64,000 nucleotides of DNA. It comes from Mucilaginibacter endophyticus. GTDB lineage: Bacteria; Bacteroidota; Bacteroidia; Sphingobacteriales; Sphingobacteriaceae. The DNA lies in NCBI RefSeq assembly GCF_003351025.1, contig NZ_QPCG01000002.1, positions 806,001-870,000 of the forward strand. Direction: 5' to 3'. A program made the position numbers and the translations under genes. The notes beneath the pieces were generated by a model. That model was given only the letters and a program-made list of their open reading frames with translations, was not told where the DNA came from and made no database searches. Shown here piece after piece: positions 8,521-16,824 of the stretch (position 1 is the first letter of the stretch; every line of letters begins with the position of its first letter).

Positions 8521-9009
8521 ATGGAAACATTTAAAGCAACCCAGAAAGTAACTCCTTTTTTATGGTTTAACGGCAACCTTGAAGAGGCATTGAAATTTTA
8601 TACTTCAGTATTCAAAAATTCAGAAAGCGAAGTAAGTTCCCTTACCGACCCAGGCAATGGCCGTAAAATGATAGTAGGCACATTCCGGATAGAAGATCAG
8701 GAGTTTTTGGCTTTGGACGGCGGACCGATGTTCAATTTTTCGCCTGCTACTTCATTTTACATCAACTGCAAAAACCAGGAAGAAATTGATTACCTGTGGG
8801 AGGCTTTACCTGCCGGCGGCGGCAAAACCAATCAATGCGGTTGGCTCGACGATAAATTTGGCGTTACCTGGCAAATTGTTCCGGAAGTGATGAGCGAATT
8901 GCTTTACAACAATGAAAACCCAGAAAAAGCTAAAAGGGTTATGGCTGCCATGATGCAGATGACCAAAATGGATATTAAGCTTTTGCAGGAAGCTTATGAT
9001 AATGATTAA
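8521..9009 (+). CDS. VOC protein of the PhnB / 3-demethylubiquinone-9 methyltransferase-like group
   Basis: 162 residues. KVTPFLWFNGNLEEALKFYTSVF at the start and NQCGWLDDKFGVTWQIVPEVM later are typical of the PF06983 group. Despite the historic family name there is no methyltransferase fold, and the function is unknown. It follows the first VOC gene after 107 nt and may have its own -7 element (TAACTTTG, 8485-8492), but it is also likely to be read through from arsR. The pairing of ArsR with VOC and SRPBCC genes recurs in the phylum. Confidence 0.82.
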   Translation: METFKATQKVTPFLWFNGNLEEALKFYTSVFKNSESEVSSLTDPGNGRKMIVGTFRIEDQEFLALDGGPMFNFSPATSFYINCKNQEEIDYLWEALPAGGGKTNQCGWLDDKFGVTWQIVPEVMSELLYNNENPEKAKRVMAAMMQMTKMDIKLLQEAYDND

Positions 9010-9033
9010 CCAATCACCTAAATAAAAAACACC

Positions 9034-9534
9034 ATGATCACCACAAAAAATCAAACCGGCATTAAGGCCGAACCAGGCAAACAGGAGCTTTTTATAACCC
9101 GTGAATTTGAAGCTCCCCGCGAACTTGTTTTTAAGGCTTTTACAGATCCTGATCTTATTGTAAGATGGCTGGGACCACGCGACCTTAAAATGCGCATAGA
9201 TAAATATGACTGCCGCAACGGAGGCGCTTACCGCTACATTCATACAGATCCGGCCGGTAACGATTATGGTTTTCACGGGGTAATACATGATGTAACTGCG
9301 CCGGAACGTGTTATCCAAACATTTGAGTTTGAAGGCCTACCCGAAAGCGGCCACGTAACACTTGAAACAACCCGGTTTGAGGCACTTCCTAATAATCGGA
9401 CAAGGGTAACCGTTCAGTCAGTTTTTCAATCTGTAGCCGATCGTGACGGCATGCTGCAATCAGGCATGGAACGCGGTGTTAATGATTCTCACCAGCGTTT
9501 GGATGAGCTTTTTGAAGCAGAAGAAATAAAATGA
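9034..9534 (+). CDS. SRPBCC (AHSA1/Bet v1-like) domain protein
   Basis: 166 residues. ITREFEAPRELVFKAFTDPDLIVRWLGP opens the START/Bet v1-like lipid- or hydrophobe-binding fold, and SGMERGVNDSHQRLDELF closes it, as in the AHSA1 family. It sits 24 nt after the PhnB-like gene and ends the unit before a strong hairpin. The ligand is unknown. The gene pairs functionally with the ArsR repressor at the head of the cluster, whose signal may be the ligand of this protein (inference). Confidence 0.85.
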   Translation: MITTKNQTGIKAEPGKQELFITREFEAPRELVFKAFTDPDLIVRWLGPRDLKMRIDKYDCRNGGAYRYIHTDPAGNDYGFHGVIHDVTAPERVIQTFEFEGLPESGHVTLETTRFEALPNNRTRVTVQSVFQSVADRDGMLQSGMERGVNDSHQRLDELFEAEEIK

Positions 9535-9551
9535 CGCTACACTATATCATA

Positions 9552-9611
9552 TGTTAACCTGATCAGCTTTACTTCAGAATAAAAGCCATCAGGTTAACAA
9601 TTTTTCTTTCT
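9552..9611 (+). terminator. Intrinsic terminator after the arsR-VOC-VOC-SRPBCC unit
   Basis: 12-bp perfect arms TGTTAACCTGAT (9552-9563) and ATCAGGTTAACA (9588-9599), with a second small stem nested inside, followed by ATTTTTCTTTCT. Confidence 0.85.
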
Positions 9612-9702
9612 GATCTTGAAACTCATAAGTCACGCAAGGGTCAATAAACATCCTATCTTAACAAACCATTGAATAGTACCATTCCCGGTGCAAATTGATC
9701 CT

Positions 9703-9710
9703 TAACTTTG
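9703..9710 (+). promoter_or_regulatory. Putative -7 element of the DHA2 transporter gene
   Basis: TAACTTTG matches TAnnTTTG and ends 10 nt before the ATG at 9721, which would give a nearly leaderless message. No -33 box is seen at the right distance. Confidence 0.35.
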
Positions 9711-9720
9711 GAGGCTTCTT

Positions 9721-11100
9721 ATGAATCAAAAAACACGCACAAACCCTCCGGGCTTTGGTTGGGCGGTATTAACTACCAGTCTGGCTTTTGTAGTAGCTCA
9801 GCTTGATGTTTCCATCGTCAATATTGCCTTACCAGAAATAGCCAAAGCATATCGCGCCGGCATTAGCACATTGCAATGGGTAATTGATTCCTATACACTT
9901 GCGTTTGCCGTGCTAATGCTATCGGCAGGTAGTCTTAGCGATCTGTTAGGATCAAAAAGGATCTTCCAGATAGGCCTGATCATTTTCGGAATCGCGTCTG
10001 CAGGCTGCGGCTTGGCGCCAGACGCGCTTACGCTCATCATTTTCAGAATTGCGCAGGGTATCGGCGCCGCCATGATGATTCCCAGTTCACTTGCATTACT
10101 CAATCATCAATTCGCACATACGCCACAGCTTCGTACCCGCGCCGTTGGCTTATGGACAGCAGCCGGAAGTGCCGCCCTTGCCGCAGGGCCAACCATTGGT
10201 GGCTTACTGATAGCGTTTAGCAACTGGCGGTATATTTTTATCGTTAATATTCCCATTTGTATTATTGGCTATATCCTGAGTTTTAAAATGGAGCAGACTG
10301 CCAAAACAAGCAAAAAAAGCTTTGACCTTGCAGGGCAATTTACCTGGATGCTATCGATAACCACATTAATTAGCGTGATCATCGAAATACCAAGACTTGG
10401 GTTCGGCAGTGTATTCATCTGGGGCGGATTGATATTGAGCTTACTGTTGTTCGGTGTGTTTTTATGGATTGAGCACAAAGTAGCGCACCCCATGTTACCA
10501 TTCCATTTGTTTAAGTCGGGAAAATTTAACTCACTTTTAGTGCTGGGCGCTGTTTTAAATGGCTCTTATTACGGTACTGTTTTTATCCTGAGCCTGTATT
10601 TGCAAAAAGTACTTAATTACCCTTCACTTACTGCCGGGTTCGCTTTCCTGCCGCTTACTATAGGTTTTGTTATATCCAACGTTATCAGCAGCCGTGTAAT
10701 TAACCGTTATGGCATTCAAAAGCCCATAATTATTGGGCTCACTATGTTTGCAGCCGGCTTTGCAGGGTTATTTATAGCTCATGAGCATACCCCCTACCTA
10801 TACTTGTTCCTTCCTTTCCTGATCATCCCGATGGGAATGGGGCTTGCCGTACCGGCTATGATTAACGGCATCTTATCAAGTGTAGATAAAACCCTGTCGG
10901 GTACGGCCTCGGCTATATTAAATACATCAAGGCAAACAGCCGGGGCTATAGGCGTAGCCGTTTTTGGCGCCATGGCCGCCGGAGGATCGCTTGCAATTTT
11001 AGGCGCGGTATCCAAAAGCGCTGCCATATCTATTGGCTTAACAGCTATTGCCATGCTTTTAGTAACAAGAGGGTTGAGAAAAACAAAGGCTATAAAATAA
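9721..11100 (+). CDS. MFS drug efflux transporter, DHA2 (14-TM, EmrB/QacA-like) family
   Basis: 459 residues with about 14 hydrophobic segments. VAQLDVSIVNIALPEI in TM1 (motif D1 of DHA2 pumps) and a motif A-like loop, LSDLLGSKRIFQIGL, are present. RIAQGIGAAMMIPSSLALL and GLWTAAGSAALAAGPTIGGLL correspond to motifs B and C of proton-driven drug antiporters. Such proteins export cationic or aromatic compounds. It stands alone: upstream is a terminator, downstream a hairpin shared with a convergent pump gene. No dedicated regulator is next to it, although the ArsR cluster precedes it on the same strand. Confidence 0.88.
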   Translation: MNQKTRTNPPGFGWAVLTTSLAFVVAQLDVSIVNIALPEIAKAYRAGISTLQWVIDSYTLAFAVLMLSAGSLSDLLGSKRIFQIGLIIFGIASAGCGLAPDALTLIIFRIAQGIGAAMMIPSSLALLNHQFAHTPQLRTRAVGLWTAAGSAALAAGPTIGGLLIAFSNWRYIFIVNIPICIIGYILSFKMEQTAKTSKKSFDLAGQFTWMLSITTLISVIIEIPRLGFGSVFIWGGLILSLLLFGVFLWIEHKVAHPMLPFHLFKSGKFNSLLVLGAVLNGSYYGTVFILSLYLQKVLNYPSLTAGFAFLPLTIGFVISNVISSRVINRYGIQKPIIIGLTMFAAGFAGLFIAHEHTPYLYLFLPFLIIPMGMGLAVPAMINGILSSVDKTLSGTASAILNTSRQTAGAIGVAVFGAMAAGGSLAILGAVSKSAAISIGLTAIAMLLVTRGLRKTKAIK

Positions 11101-11112
11101 CCATAACATAAA

Positions 11113-11139
11113 AAAGCCGGCAAAATACTTACCGGCTTT
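11113..11139. terminator. Bidirectional terminator between two convergent MFS genes
   Basis: AAAGCCGG (11113-11120) pairs with CCGGCTTT (11132-11139). The T-run is strong on the minus strand, so it mainly serves the gene ending at 11167. Confidence 0.75.
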
Positions 11140-11166
11140 GAATGTTTCTTAGCATAAGTTATTAAG

Positions 11167-12405
11167 TTAAATCGCGACTTCCGCGTTTAAAATAACAGCC
11201 GCCTCCTGTTGTTTTTGATGTACAGCCCTTGCCCTGATGAAAAGAACAAGCGTAATGACAGCCAATATTGCGAAGGATAAATAAGCGGTTCCTAATAACT
11301 GTTGATTTTTAATAGCCATGAGGTTCACGATTCCGTAGCTAAAAAATGAAGTTACGATGTAAAGCGATCCGCCGGTTACACCACTTGCAATGCCTGCGTT
11401 TTTAGAGAAACGGCCTAAACAGTAAGCAAATATATTATTGAATATGAAGCCAGATAAAAGGTGAACCAAAGCAGTGAATGCCATCAGGGTAAATAAATTT
11501 GTTTTAACCCCTGCTGTAAATACCATTAAAGCAGCAAAGCCTAATTGTAAAGCAAGCGCTACCGATACCTTTTTAACAAGCGGCTTTTTAATGAGTGTTT
11601 TGGATATGATCCCACCTGCCATAAGCGATACCCCGGAAAGCAGCGAACAGTATCCAGTTACCACAGGCGAAAAATGAAATACGTGTTCGATAATAAATGG
11701 GCTGCTCATACCATATACTACCAGCATGGCGTAACTCAGGGAGATCAGGATCAGACCTAAAGAAAAATCAAAGGTTTTAATGGTAGAAACATAAACCTGT
11801 AAAATACTTTTTGCTTTGAACGGATGATAATTTTTCAGCGATTCGCCACCGTACATGAGTTCCAAAACCAGGAGCGACAGCGTAGCTATCCCAAGGAAAA
11901 GGAAATTTGATTGCCAGCCAAAAGCAGCTTCAAGATAACCGCCGATAAATGGCGCTACAATAGGAGCCGTAGCCCAGATGATAGAAAAAAGACTGGTATA
12001 ATGCTTCAACTGTTCGCCTGAGTACATATCTACAAAGTATGCCCTTTTCCCTACTACAATAAGCGCGACCGTAATGCCCTGCAGAACACGCATAGCATAA
12101 ATAACGTTAATATTATGAGAAACCGCTATGGTAAAACTCGCCAGCGCGAATACCAATAGGGAAATTGTACCTATGCGGTAGCGACCAAAGCTATCAAGCA
12201 AACTACCTACAAACAGCTGACTAACGCCCGAACTGATCATAAAGGCGATAAGCGAAAGCTGAACGGCCGAATTATTTACAGCCAACTCACGGGCCATTGA
12301 CGGCAAAGAGGGTATATAGATATCAGTGGCAAAGCCCGAAAGCGGGATCAGCGCGAACGCTAAAACCGTGCTGATACCCCTGTGATGTTCCTTTATAAGT
12401 TTCAT
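11167..12405 (-). CDS. MFS drug efflux transporter, DHA1 (12-TM, Bcr/CflA-like) family
   Basis: 412 residues, about 12 membrane segments. Early segments IPLSGFATDIYIPSLPSMARE and VGSLLDSFGRYRIG (motif A-like) and RVLQGITVALIVVGKRAYFVD (motif B region) match Bcr/CflA drug exporters. The gene is divergent from a TetR regulator, and its promoter carries the same 21-bp operator as the regulator's own promoter, so it is very probably the pump repressed by that TetR protein. The substrate is unknown. Confidence 0.88.
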   Translation of the reverse strand: MKLIKEHHRGISTVLAFALIPLSGFATDIYIPSLPSMARELAVNNSAVQLSLIAFMISSGVSQLFVGSLLDSFGRYRIGTISLLVFALASFTIAVSHNINVIYAMRVLQGITVALIVVGKRAYFVDMYSGEQLKHYTSLFSIIWATAPIVAPFIGGYLEAAFGWQSNFLFLGIATLSLLVLELMYGGESLKNYHPFKAKSILQVYVSTIKTFDFSLGLILISLSYAMLVVYGMSSPFIIEHVFHFSPVVTGYCSLLSGVSLMAGGIISKTLIKKPLVKKVSVALALQLGFAALMVFTAGVKTNLFTLMAFTALVHLLSGFIFNNIFAYCLGRFSKNAGIASGVTGGSLYIVTSFFSYGIVNLMAIKNQQLLGTAYLSFAILAVITLVLFIRARAVHQKQQEAAVILNAEVAI

Positions 12406-12471
12406 AACTGAGTGTTAAAATTTGATTAAAATCAAAACTTGTTAATTGTGTGTTTCTTTATTACCGGCAAA

Positions 12472-12519
12472 CAAAAGTAGACTAAATGGTTTATTAAATA
12501 AAACTATTTAGTCTACTTT
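12472..12519 (-). promoter_or_regulatory. MFS promoter with TetR-type operator pair
   Basis: On the minus strand AAACCATTTAGTCTA runs into a -7 box TACTTTTG (12472-12479). A second, inverted copy differing at one base lies at 12501-12519, and the two 19-bp arms (12474-12492, 12501-12519) flank an 8-nt A/T spacer. The 12520-12720 stretch between this site and the tetR promoter is A/T-rich and holds no gene that I can see. Confidence 0.82.
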
Positions 12520-12720
12520 AAACGATAATTACATTGCGATGTCAATCATTCATTTAGCTGCTTTACCAACGCGCACTTTAATAAAATCAATGTAAAAAAA
12601 CTGAGCAGCAACGGTATACCATCGCAATCAAATAAAATACAACACCCTATTTTACAGAACATTATAATAAATAAATTCCAAACATCATTTAAACTAATAG
12701 TTGCATCACTTTACTTTTTT

Positions 12721-12741
12721 AAACCATTTAGTCTATATTTG
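12721..12741 (+). promoter_or_regulatory. tetR promoter with matching operator
   Basis: AAACCATTTAGTCTA followed by the -7 box TATATTTG (12734-12741). 19 of 21 bases equal the site in the divergent pump promoter, and the operator overlaps the -7 box in the same way. This supports autorepression together with control of the pump. Confidence 0.82.
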
Positions 12742-12759
12742 TATAATAAATAATTGAAA

Positions 12760-13356
12760 ATGAACAAAGGCGAGCAAAAAAGGCAATTCATTATTGAGCA
12801 GGCGGCCATTTTATTTAATGAGAGGGGAATTGCCGGAACATCAGTTGATGATGTTCTTGAGGTTGCTAATACCAGCAAGGGATGTTTTTATGGTCATTTT
12901 GAAAGCAAGGATGAGCTGGCGCAAGCCGCTGTCGACTACCTTTTAGGCAGGTTAAACGACCGCAGGAACAACACCATAAATAAACACAAAACTGCGATTG
13001 CGAAAATCGGCGCAGTTTTGGATAACAGTAAAAACCCGCTTAACAGTTATATTGAAGGCGGCTGCCCTATCGTAAACTTTTCTACAGAAACTGATGACAC
13101 CAATCCTGCTATCAAAAGCAAGATAAAAGAAATGGTTACTACAGCCATTACCACTATTGCCAATGTTATTAAAGACGGGATTAAAAACGGCGAGCTCTCA
13201 AACGCAATAAACCCCAGCGAATTTGCTACACGGATGATGCTTTCGATAGAGGGCGGCAACGCCATGTGCAGGGTGTTAAACAGCACAAAGCCAATGCAAA
13301 TCATGATCAAAAGCCTGAAGGCTGAGCTGGCGTCGTATGCCCTGGTTAAAGCATAA
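12760..13356 (+). CDS. TetR/AcrR-family transcriptional repressor
   Basis: 198 residues. The N-terminal helix-turn-helix spans about residues 5-50, with IIEQAAILFNERGIAGTSVDDVLEVANTSKG followed by FYGHFESKDELAQAAV, the classic TetR signature. The C-terminal ligand domain (GGCPIVNFSTETDDTNPAIKS) matches the TetR_C_6/YcdC-like group. The ATG at 12760 is preferred over a TTG two codons earlier. The divergent MFS pump and the shared operator indicate an efflux regulator that is released by a toxic compound. Confidence 0.9.
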   Translation: MNKGEQKRQFIIEQAAILFNERGIAGTSVDDVLEVANTSKGCFYGHFESKDELAQAAVDYLLGRLNDRRNNTINKHKTAIAKIGAVLDNSKNPLNSYIEGGCPIVNFSTETDDTNPAIKSKIKEMVTTAITTIANVIKDGIKNGELSNAINPSEFATRMMLSIEGGNAMCRVLNSTKPMQIMIKSLKAELASYALVKA

Positions 13357-13513
13357 TATCGCAATCAGCAATATCTGAAACCATAATTTCTTCTTTTCGT
13401 TTTCCCCCACTCTGGCTCCTGTATGCTTACCCTCATATAAACGGGATCTTAATGTCCCCTCCCTTAGTATTAAACACCTCCATCGATAAAAAAATCAAAA
13501 ATCATGACAAAAT

Positions 13514-13526
13514 GCTAAATCGATTT
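13514..13526 (+). promoter_or_regulatory. LacI-type operator, site 1 (GH78-like gene)
   Basis: GCTAAATCGATTT, followed by A, so it includes the perfect dyad TAAATCGATTTA with the central CG typical of LacI operators. It lies 86 nt upstream of the rhamnosidase ATG. Confidence 0.8.
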
Positions 13527-13612
13527 AATTATATTAGTCGAACCAATTTTATGATTTAAACATACAGGTAAAACCAACCTGAGCAATCACCAATAAAACC
13601 AATTAAATCTGC

Positions 13613-15976
13613 ATGAAACGTTTGCTACTTTCTATTTTATCAGCTGCAATTCTCCTTTTAACACACAACAGTAACGCACGACCGGTTCAGCCACCGGAAG
13701 ACCGGACGTGGAACGCACAATGGATCTCCGCACCCGGCATCACCGGAAATGAATATGGTATTTACTATTTCCGAAAAAACATCGAGCTCGCTAATAAACC
13801 GGCAAGGTTCATTATTAATGTATCGGCCGATAACCGGTATAAGCTCTATGTAAATGGCACATTGGTATCGCTCGGACCGGCCCGTGGTGATACCTTTTAT
13901 TGGAACTATGAAACTGTCGACATTGCACCGTATCTCGTAGCCGGTAAAAATACGGTGGCTGCTTTAGTATGGAATGAGGCACAATATCGTCCTGAAGCAC
14001 AGATCAGCGTACGAACAGCATTCATTATTCAAGGCAGCACAGCAGCCGAAGAAATCCTGAATACCAATAATACCTGGAAAAGCACACAAGATAGAGGGTA
14101 TCAACCCATCTGGGGCTATTTTGCCGCCAGCAACGGGGAGATGGTGGATATGAATAAATCAATCATGAACTGGTATGCGCCAGATTTTGATGATAATAGT
14201 TGGCCTAAAGCGGCTAATCTTTTCGGCGGACAATTGAAAGGGCAATGGGATGGTTTCGGATGGCAATTGGTGCCTTCATCAATTCCACAACGGGAGTTGG
14301 TCTATGAACGGATCCCAACCGTACGTAAAGCCACCGGAATGGATATTCCTCCAACTTTTCCTGGCACCAAAGCACCGTTAACCATTCCTGCTAACACTAC
14401 GATTACTATGCTGCTTGATCAAGTACATCTTACAAATGCCTACCCTACTATAAATTTCAGCGGAGGAAAAGATGCCGGCATCTCCTTAAGCTATGCAGAA
14501 TCGCTTTTTGATAATTTAAGCAAATACAACATGCGGAAAGGTAACCGTAATGATGTGGATGGGAAAGATTTTTCGGGCAGAAAGGATAGTCTGATCTCCA
14601 ATGGCGACAAAGGACAATCATACACTACGCTCAATTTCCGCACTTTTCGTTACATCCGTTTAATTATTCATACCCAAAACGAACCCTTGGTTATCAACGA
14701 TCTGTATGGCACCTTCACAGGATATCCATTTAAGCAAACTGCCGTTTTCAATACCGATAACAAGGAGATAAAACAAATCCTTGATATTGGCTGGCGCACC
14801 GCCCGGTTAAACGCCGTTGAAACTTATACCGATTGCCCGTATTACGAACAGCTACAATACATCGGTGATACCCGTATCCAGGCCATGATTTCTTACTATT
14901 ACAGTGGCGACGACCGCCTGGCCCGCAACGCCATTAACCTGATGGACCATTCTCGTTTGGCCGAAGGTGTTACACAAAGCCGCTACCCTACTCATGATAC
15001 CCAAATTATTTCAACCTTTTCGTTATGGTACATAGGCATGCTACATGATTACTGGATGTACCGCGGCGACAGCACTTTTATTAAAGATAAACTGGAGGGC
15101 GAAAGAGCGGTATTAAAATTCTTCAGTCAATATCAGCAAGCCGATGGTTCATTAAAAAATACCCCGTACTGGACATTTGTGGATTGGGCCAGCGGTAAAA
15201 ACTGGGAAATTGGATCACCGCCCAAAGGCACAGATGGTAGTTCGGCCATAATTGACCTGCAGCTATTGTGGGCCTACCAATGGGCTGCCGCAATGGAAGC
15301 CAAGATGGGATTGCCTGATTATGCCGCTTTGTACAACAAACAGGCTGCTAAGCTTAAACAAACAATCCAACGCAAATACTGGGACGCTACAAAAATGCTC
15401 TACGCCGATACCCGGGACAAAGACCATTTTTCGCAGCATGCCAATTCGTTGGCTATACTTACCGGCATGGTAAAAAATGCAGATCTGCCGGTATTGTCTA
15501 AAAGATTATTGAGCGATACATCCTTAACCCAATGCACCATTTATTTTAAATATTACCTGCACCAGGCTTTGGTAAAAGGCGGTTTAGGTGATGATTATAT
15601 GAACTGGCTGGATATCTGGCGCGAAAACATTAAAATGGGGCTAACCACCTGGGCCGAATATTCAGATCTTAAATACAGCCGTTCGGACTGCCATGCCTGG
15701 GGCAGTAGTCCCAACATCGAATTTTTCCGAACAGTTTTAGGCATCGACAGCTATTCGCCGGGATTTAGTAAGATAAAGATTGAACCACATCTGGGAACAA
15801 TAACCAAAGTAAGCGGCGAGATCCCTCACCCTAACGGAAAGGTTGCAGTGAGTTACGCTCTGGAAAACAACAAGTGGAGAATAAAGATCAATTTACCGCA
15901 ACGCACATCCGGTATTTTTGTATGGAGGTCAAAAACATACATGCTTAAAGGCGGTGAGAATGTGATGGTTATTTAA
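13613..15976 (+). CDS. Alpha-L-rhamnosidase-like glycoside hydrolase (GH78 family)
   Basis: 787 residues with a signal peptide (~1-22), so periplasmic or exported. The N-terminal beta-sandwich ADNRYKLYVNGTLVSLGPARGD and a second sandwich (about 240-380) precede an (alpha/alpha)6 barrel with ETYTDCPYYEQLQYIGDTR (Asp407, Glu412, Asp418) and GLTTWAEYSDLKYSRSDCHAWGSSPN (Glu682). These align by position with the acid and base regions of GH78 rhamnosidases. The canonical GH78 DERLGWxGD string is changed here to YEQLQYIGD, so substrate choice may differ from plain rhamnosides. It is the only plus-strand gene of the locus, and it has its own LacI-type site. Confidence 0.82.
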   Translation: MKRLLLSILSAAILLLTHNSNARPVQPPEDRTWNAQWISAPGITGNEYGIYYFRKNIELANKPARFIINVSADNRYKLYVNGTLVSLGPARGDTFYWNYETVDIAPYLVAGKNTVAALVWNEAQYRPEAQISVRTAFIIQGSTAAEEILNTNNTWKSTQDRGYQPIWGYFAASNGEMVDMNKSIMNWYAPDFDDNSWPKAANLFGGQLKGQWDGFGWQLVPSSIPQRELVYERIPTVRKATGMDIPPTFPGTKAPLTIPANTTITMLLDQVHLTNAYPTINFSGGKDAGISLSYAESLFDNLSKYNMRKGNRNDVDGKDFSGRKDSLISNGDKGQSYTTLNFRTFRYIRLIIHTQNEPLVINDLYGTFTGYPFKQTAVFNTDNKEIKQILDIGWRTARLNAVETYTDCPYYEQLQYIGDTRIQAMISYYYSGDDRLARNAINLMDHSRLAEGVTQSRYPTHDTQIISTFSLWYIGMLHDYWMYRGDSTFIKDKLEGERAVLKFFSQYQQADGSLKNTPYWTFVDWASGKNWEIGSPPKGTDGSSAIIDLQLLWAYQWAAAMEAKMGLPDYAALYNKQAAKLKQTIQRKYWDATKMLYADTRDKDHFSQHANSLAILTGMVKNADLPVLSKRLLSDTSLTQCTIYFKYYLHQALVKGGLGDDYMNWLDIWRENIKMGLTTWAEYSDLKYSRSDCHAWGSSPNIEFFRTVLGIDSYSPGFSKIKIEPHLGTITKVSGEIPHPNGKVAVSYALENNKWRIKINLPQRTSGIFVWRSKTYMLKGGENVMVI

Positions 15977-15989
15977 GAAAATCTCCGAT

Positions 15990-16069
15990 CGTCATTGCGA
16001 GGAACGAAGCAATCCCCGATTAGCAGGTTCGCCCTGTATAGTTCGCGATTGCTTCGTACAGCAATGACG
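15990..16069. repeat. Palindromic REP-like repeat (GTCATTGCGA type)
   Basis: Arms at 15990-16014 and 16047-16069 pair as CGTCATTGC...ACGAAGCAATC with GATTGCTTCGT...GCAATGACG. Such elements are scattered in many copies in Sphingobacteria genomes. It lies between convergent genes and may end both transcripts. Confidence 0.8.
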
Positions 16070-16104
16070 ATTTTTAAAAGTTGTAATCAAAGACTTACGA
16101 AGTT

Positions 16105-16716
16105 TCAATTCATCAAATGCCGTTCGTCCTGCCGTAATATCATCTGTTCCCTGGCACTTAGCAGTACCATGATAAACAGTCCGAGTAAAATGCAAACCAC
16201 AACACCAAAGTTGGCTGTCAGTATGCTTGAGCTCACATTCCTTTGCCCGCTTTGCAGCAAGCGGCTACTTTCGCCAACCTGTATCGCTATCAGCTGATCA
16301 AGCGATTTAAGCGCCTGGGTAAAAACATACTCCGCGTTATTTTTGTCCGCCTCCTGTTTCCGAAGGTTACTCAACTGAACGCGGAAAGCCTTCCACTTTA
16401 CCGATTCTTCCTTCGTTAATTGAGTAGCTTCATATTTTTTCGCCAGTGCTTCTATAGCGGCATAATTACTACTGATTTTAGCCTGGGCATCCGGGGCCGA
16501 TGCCGCTGCAGTCAGTTTATTTTCATAAAGCCTGTTGCTTATTTCATGCACAAAAGTAGCCGGCAGCAACCGATCATTCATAATGGAAGTCAGTGTTTTA
16601 TCTAATGCTCTTACATTGTCACGGCCATTCCAGTTAGCCAATAAAAGCATGGCTGTGAGCACAGCTAAGGCCAAGACCAATCTTGCCTTATTTTTTATAA
16701 TAAAAGCCCGTGTCAT
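16105..16716 (-). CDS. Orphan membrane-anchored four-helix-bundle (4HB_MCP-like) protein
   Basis: 203 residues: TM1 at about 12-30, a helical periplasmic region of ~140 residues rich in A, L, K and E, then TM2 at about 168-188 (ILTANFGVVVCILLGLFIMVLL) and a short charged cytoplasmic tail. This is the sensory module of methyl-accepting chemotaxis proteins, but the HAMP and signalling domains are absent and the gene ends naturally. It follows the LacI gene by 108 nt on the same strand. A partner protein would be needed for signalling. The function is unknown. Confidence 0.7.
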   Translation of the reverse strand: MTRAFIIKNKARLVLALAVLTAMLLLANWNGRDNVRALDKTLTSIMNDRLLPATFVHEISNRLYENKLTAAASAPDAQAKISSNYAAIEALAKKYEATQLTKEESVKWKAFRVQLSNLRKQEADKNNAEYVFTQALKSLDQLIAIQVGESSRLLQSGQRNVSSSILTANFGVVVCILLGLFIMVLLSAREQMILRQDERHLMN

Positions 16717-16824
16717 AACAGTAAATTTTTATTAAAGATAATAAAAGGATGCCCGGTTACAGAAAACCTATCCTCGGCAAGTGTATCACTTACGCCTGCT
16801 AATATATGGTTCTTTTAAAATTAA

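Noticed and set aside
8806..9318. A 170-codon minus-strand frame across two plus-strand genes
   Set aside because: It overlaps the ends of the PhnB-like and SRPBCC genes, which are better supported.
16777..16789. Small dyad AAGTGTATCACTT between lacI and the four-helix-bundle gene, resembling the ArsR-1 half-site
   Set aside because: It lacks the paired arm and promoter boxes of the real sites; the likeness is limited to a few bases.
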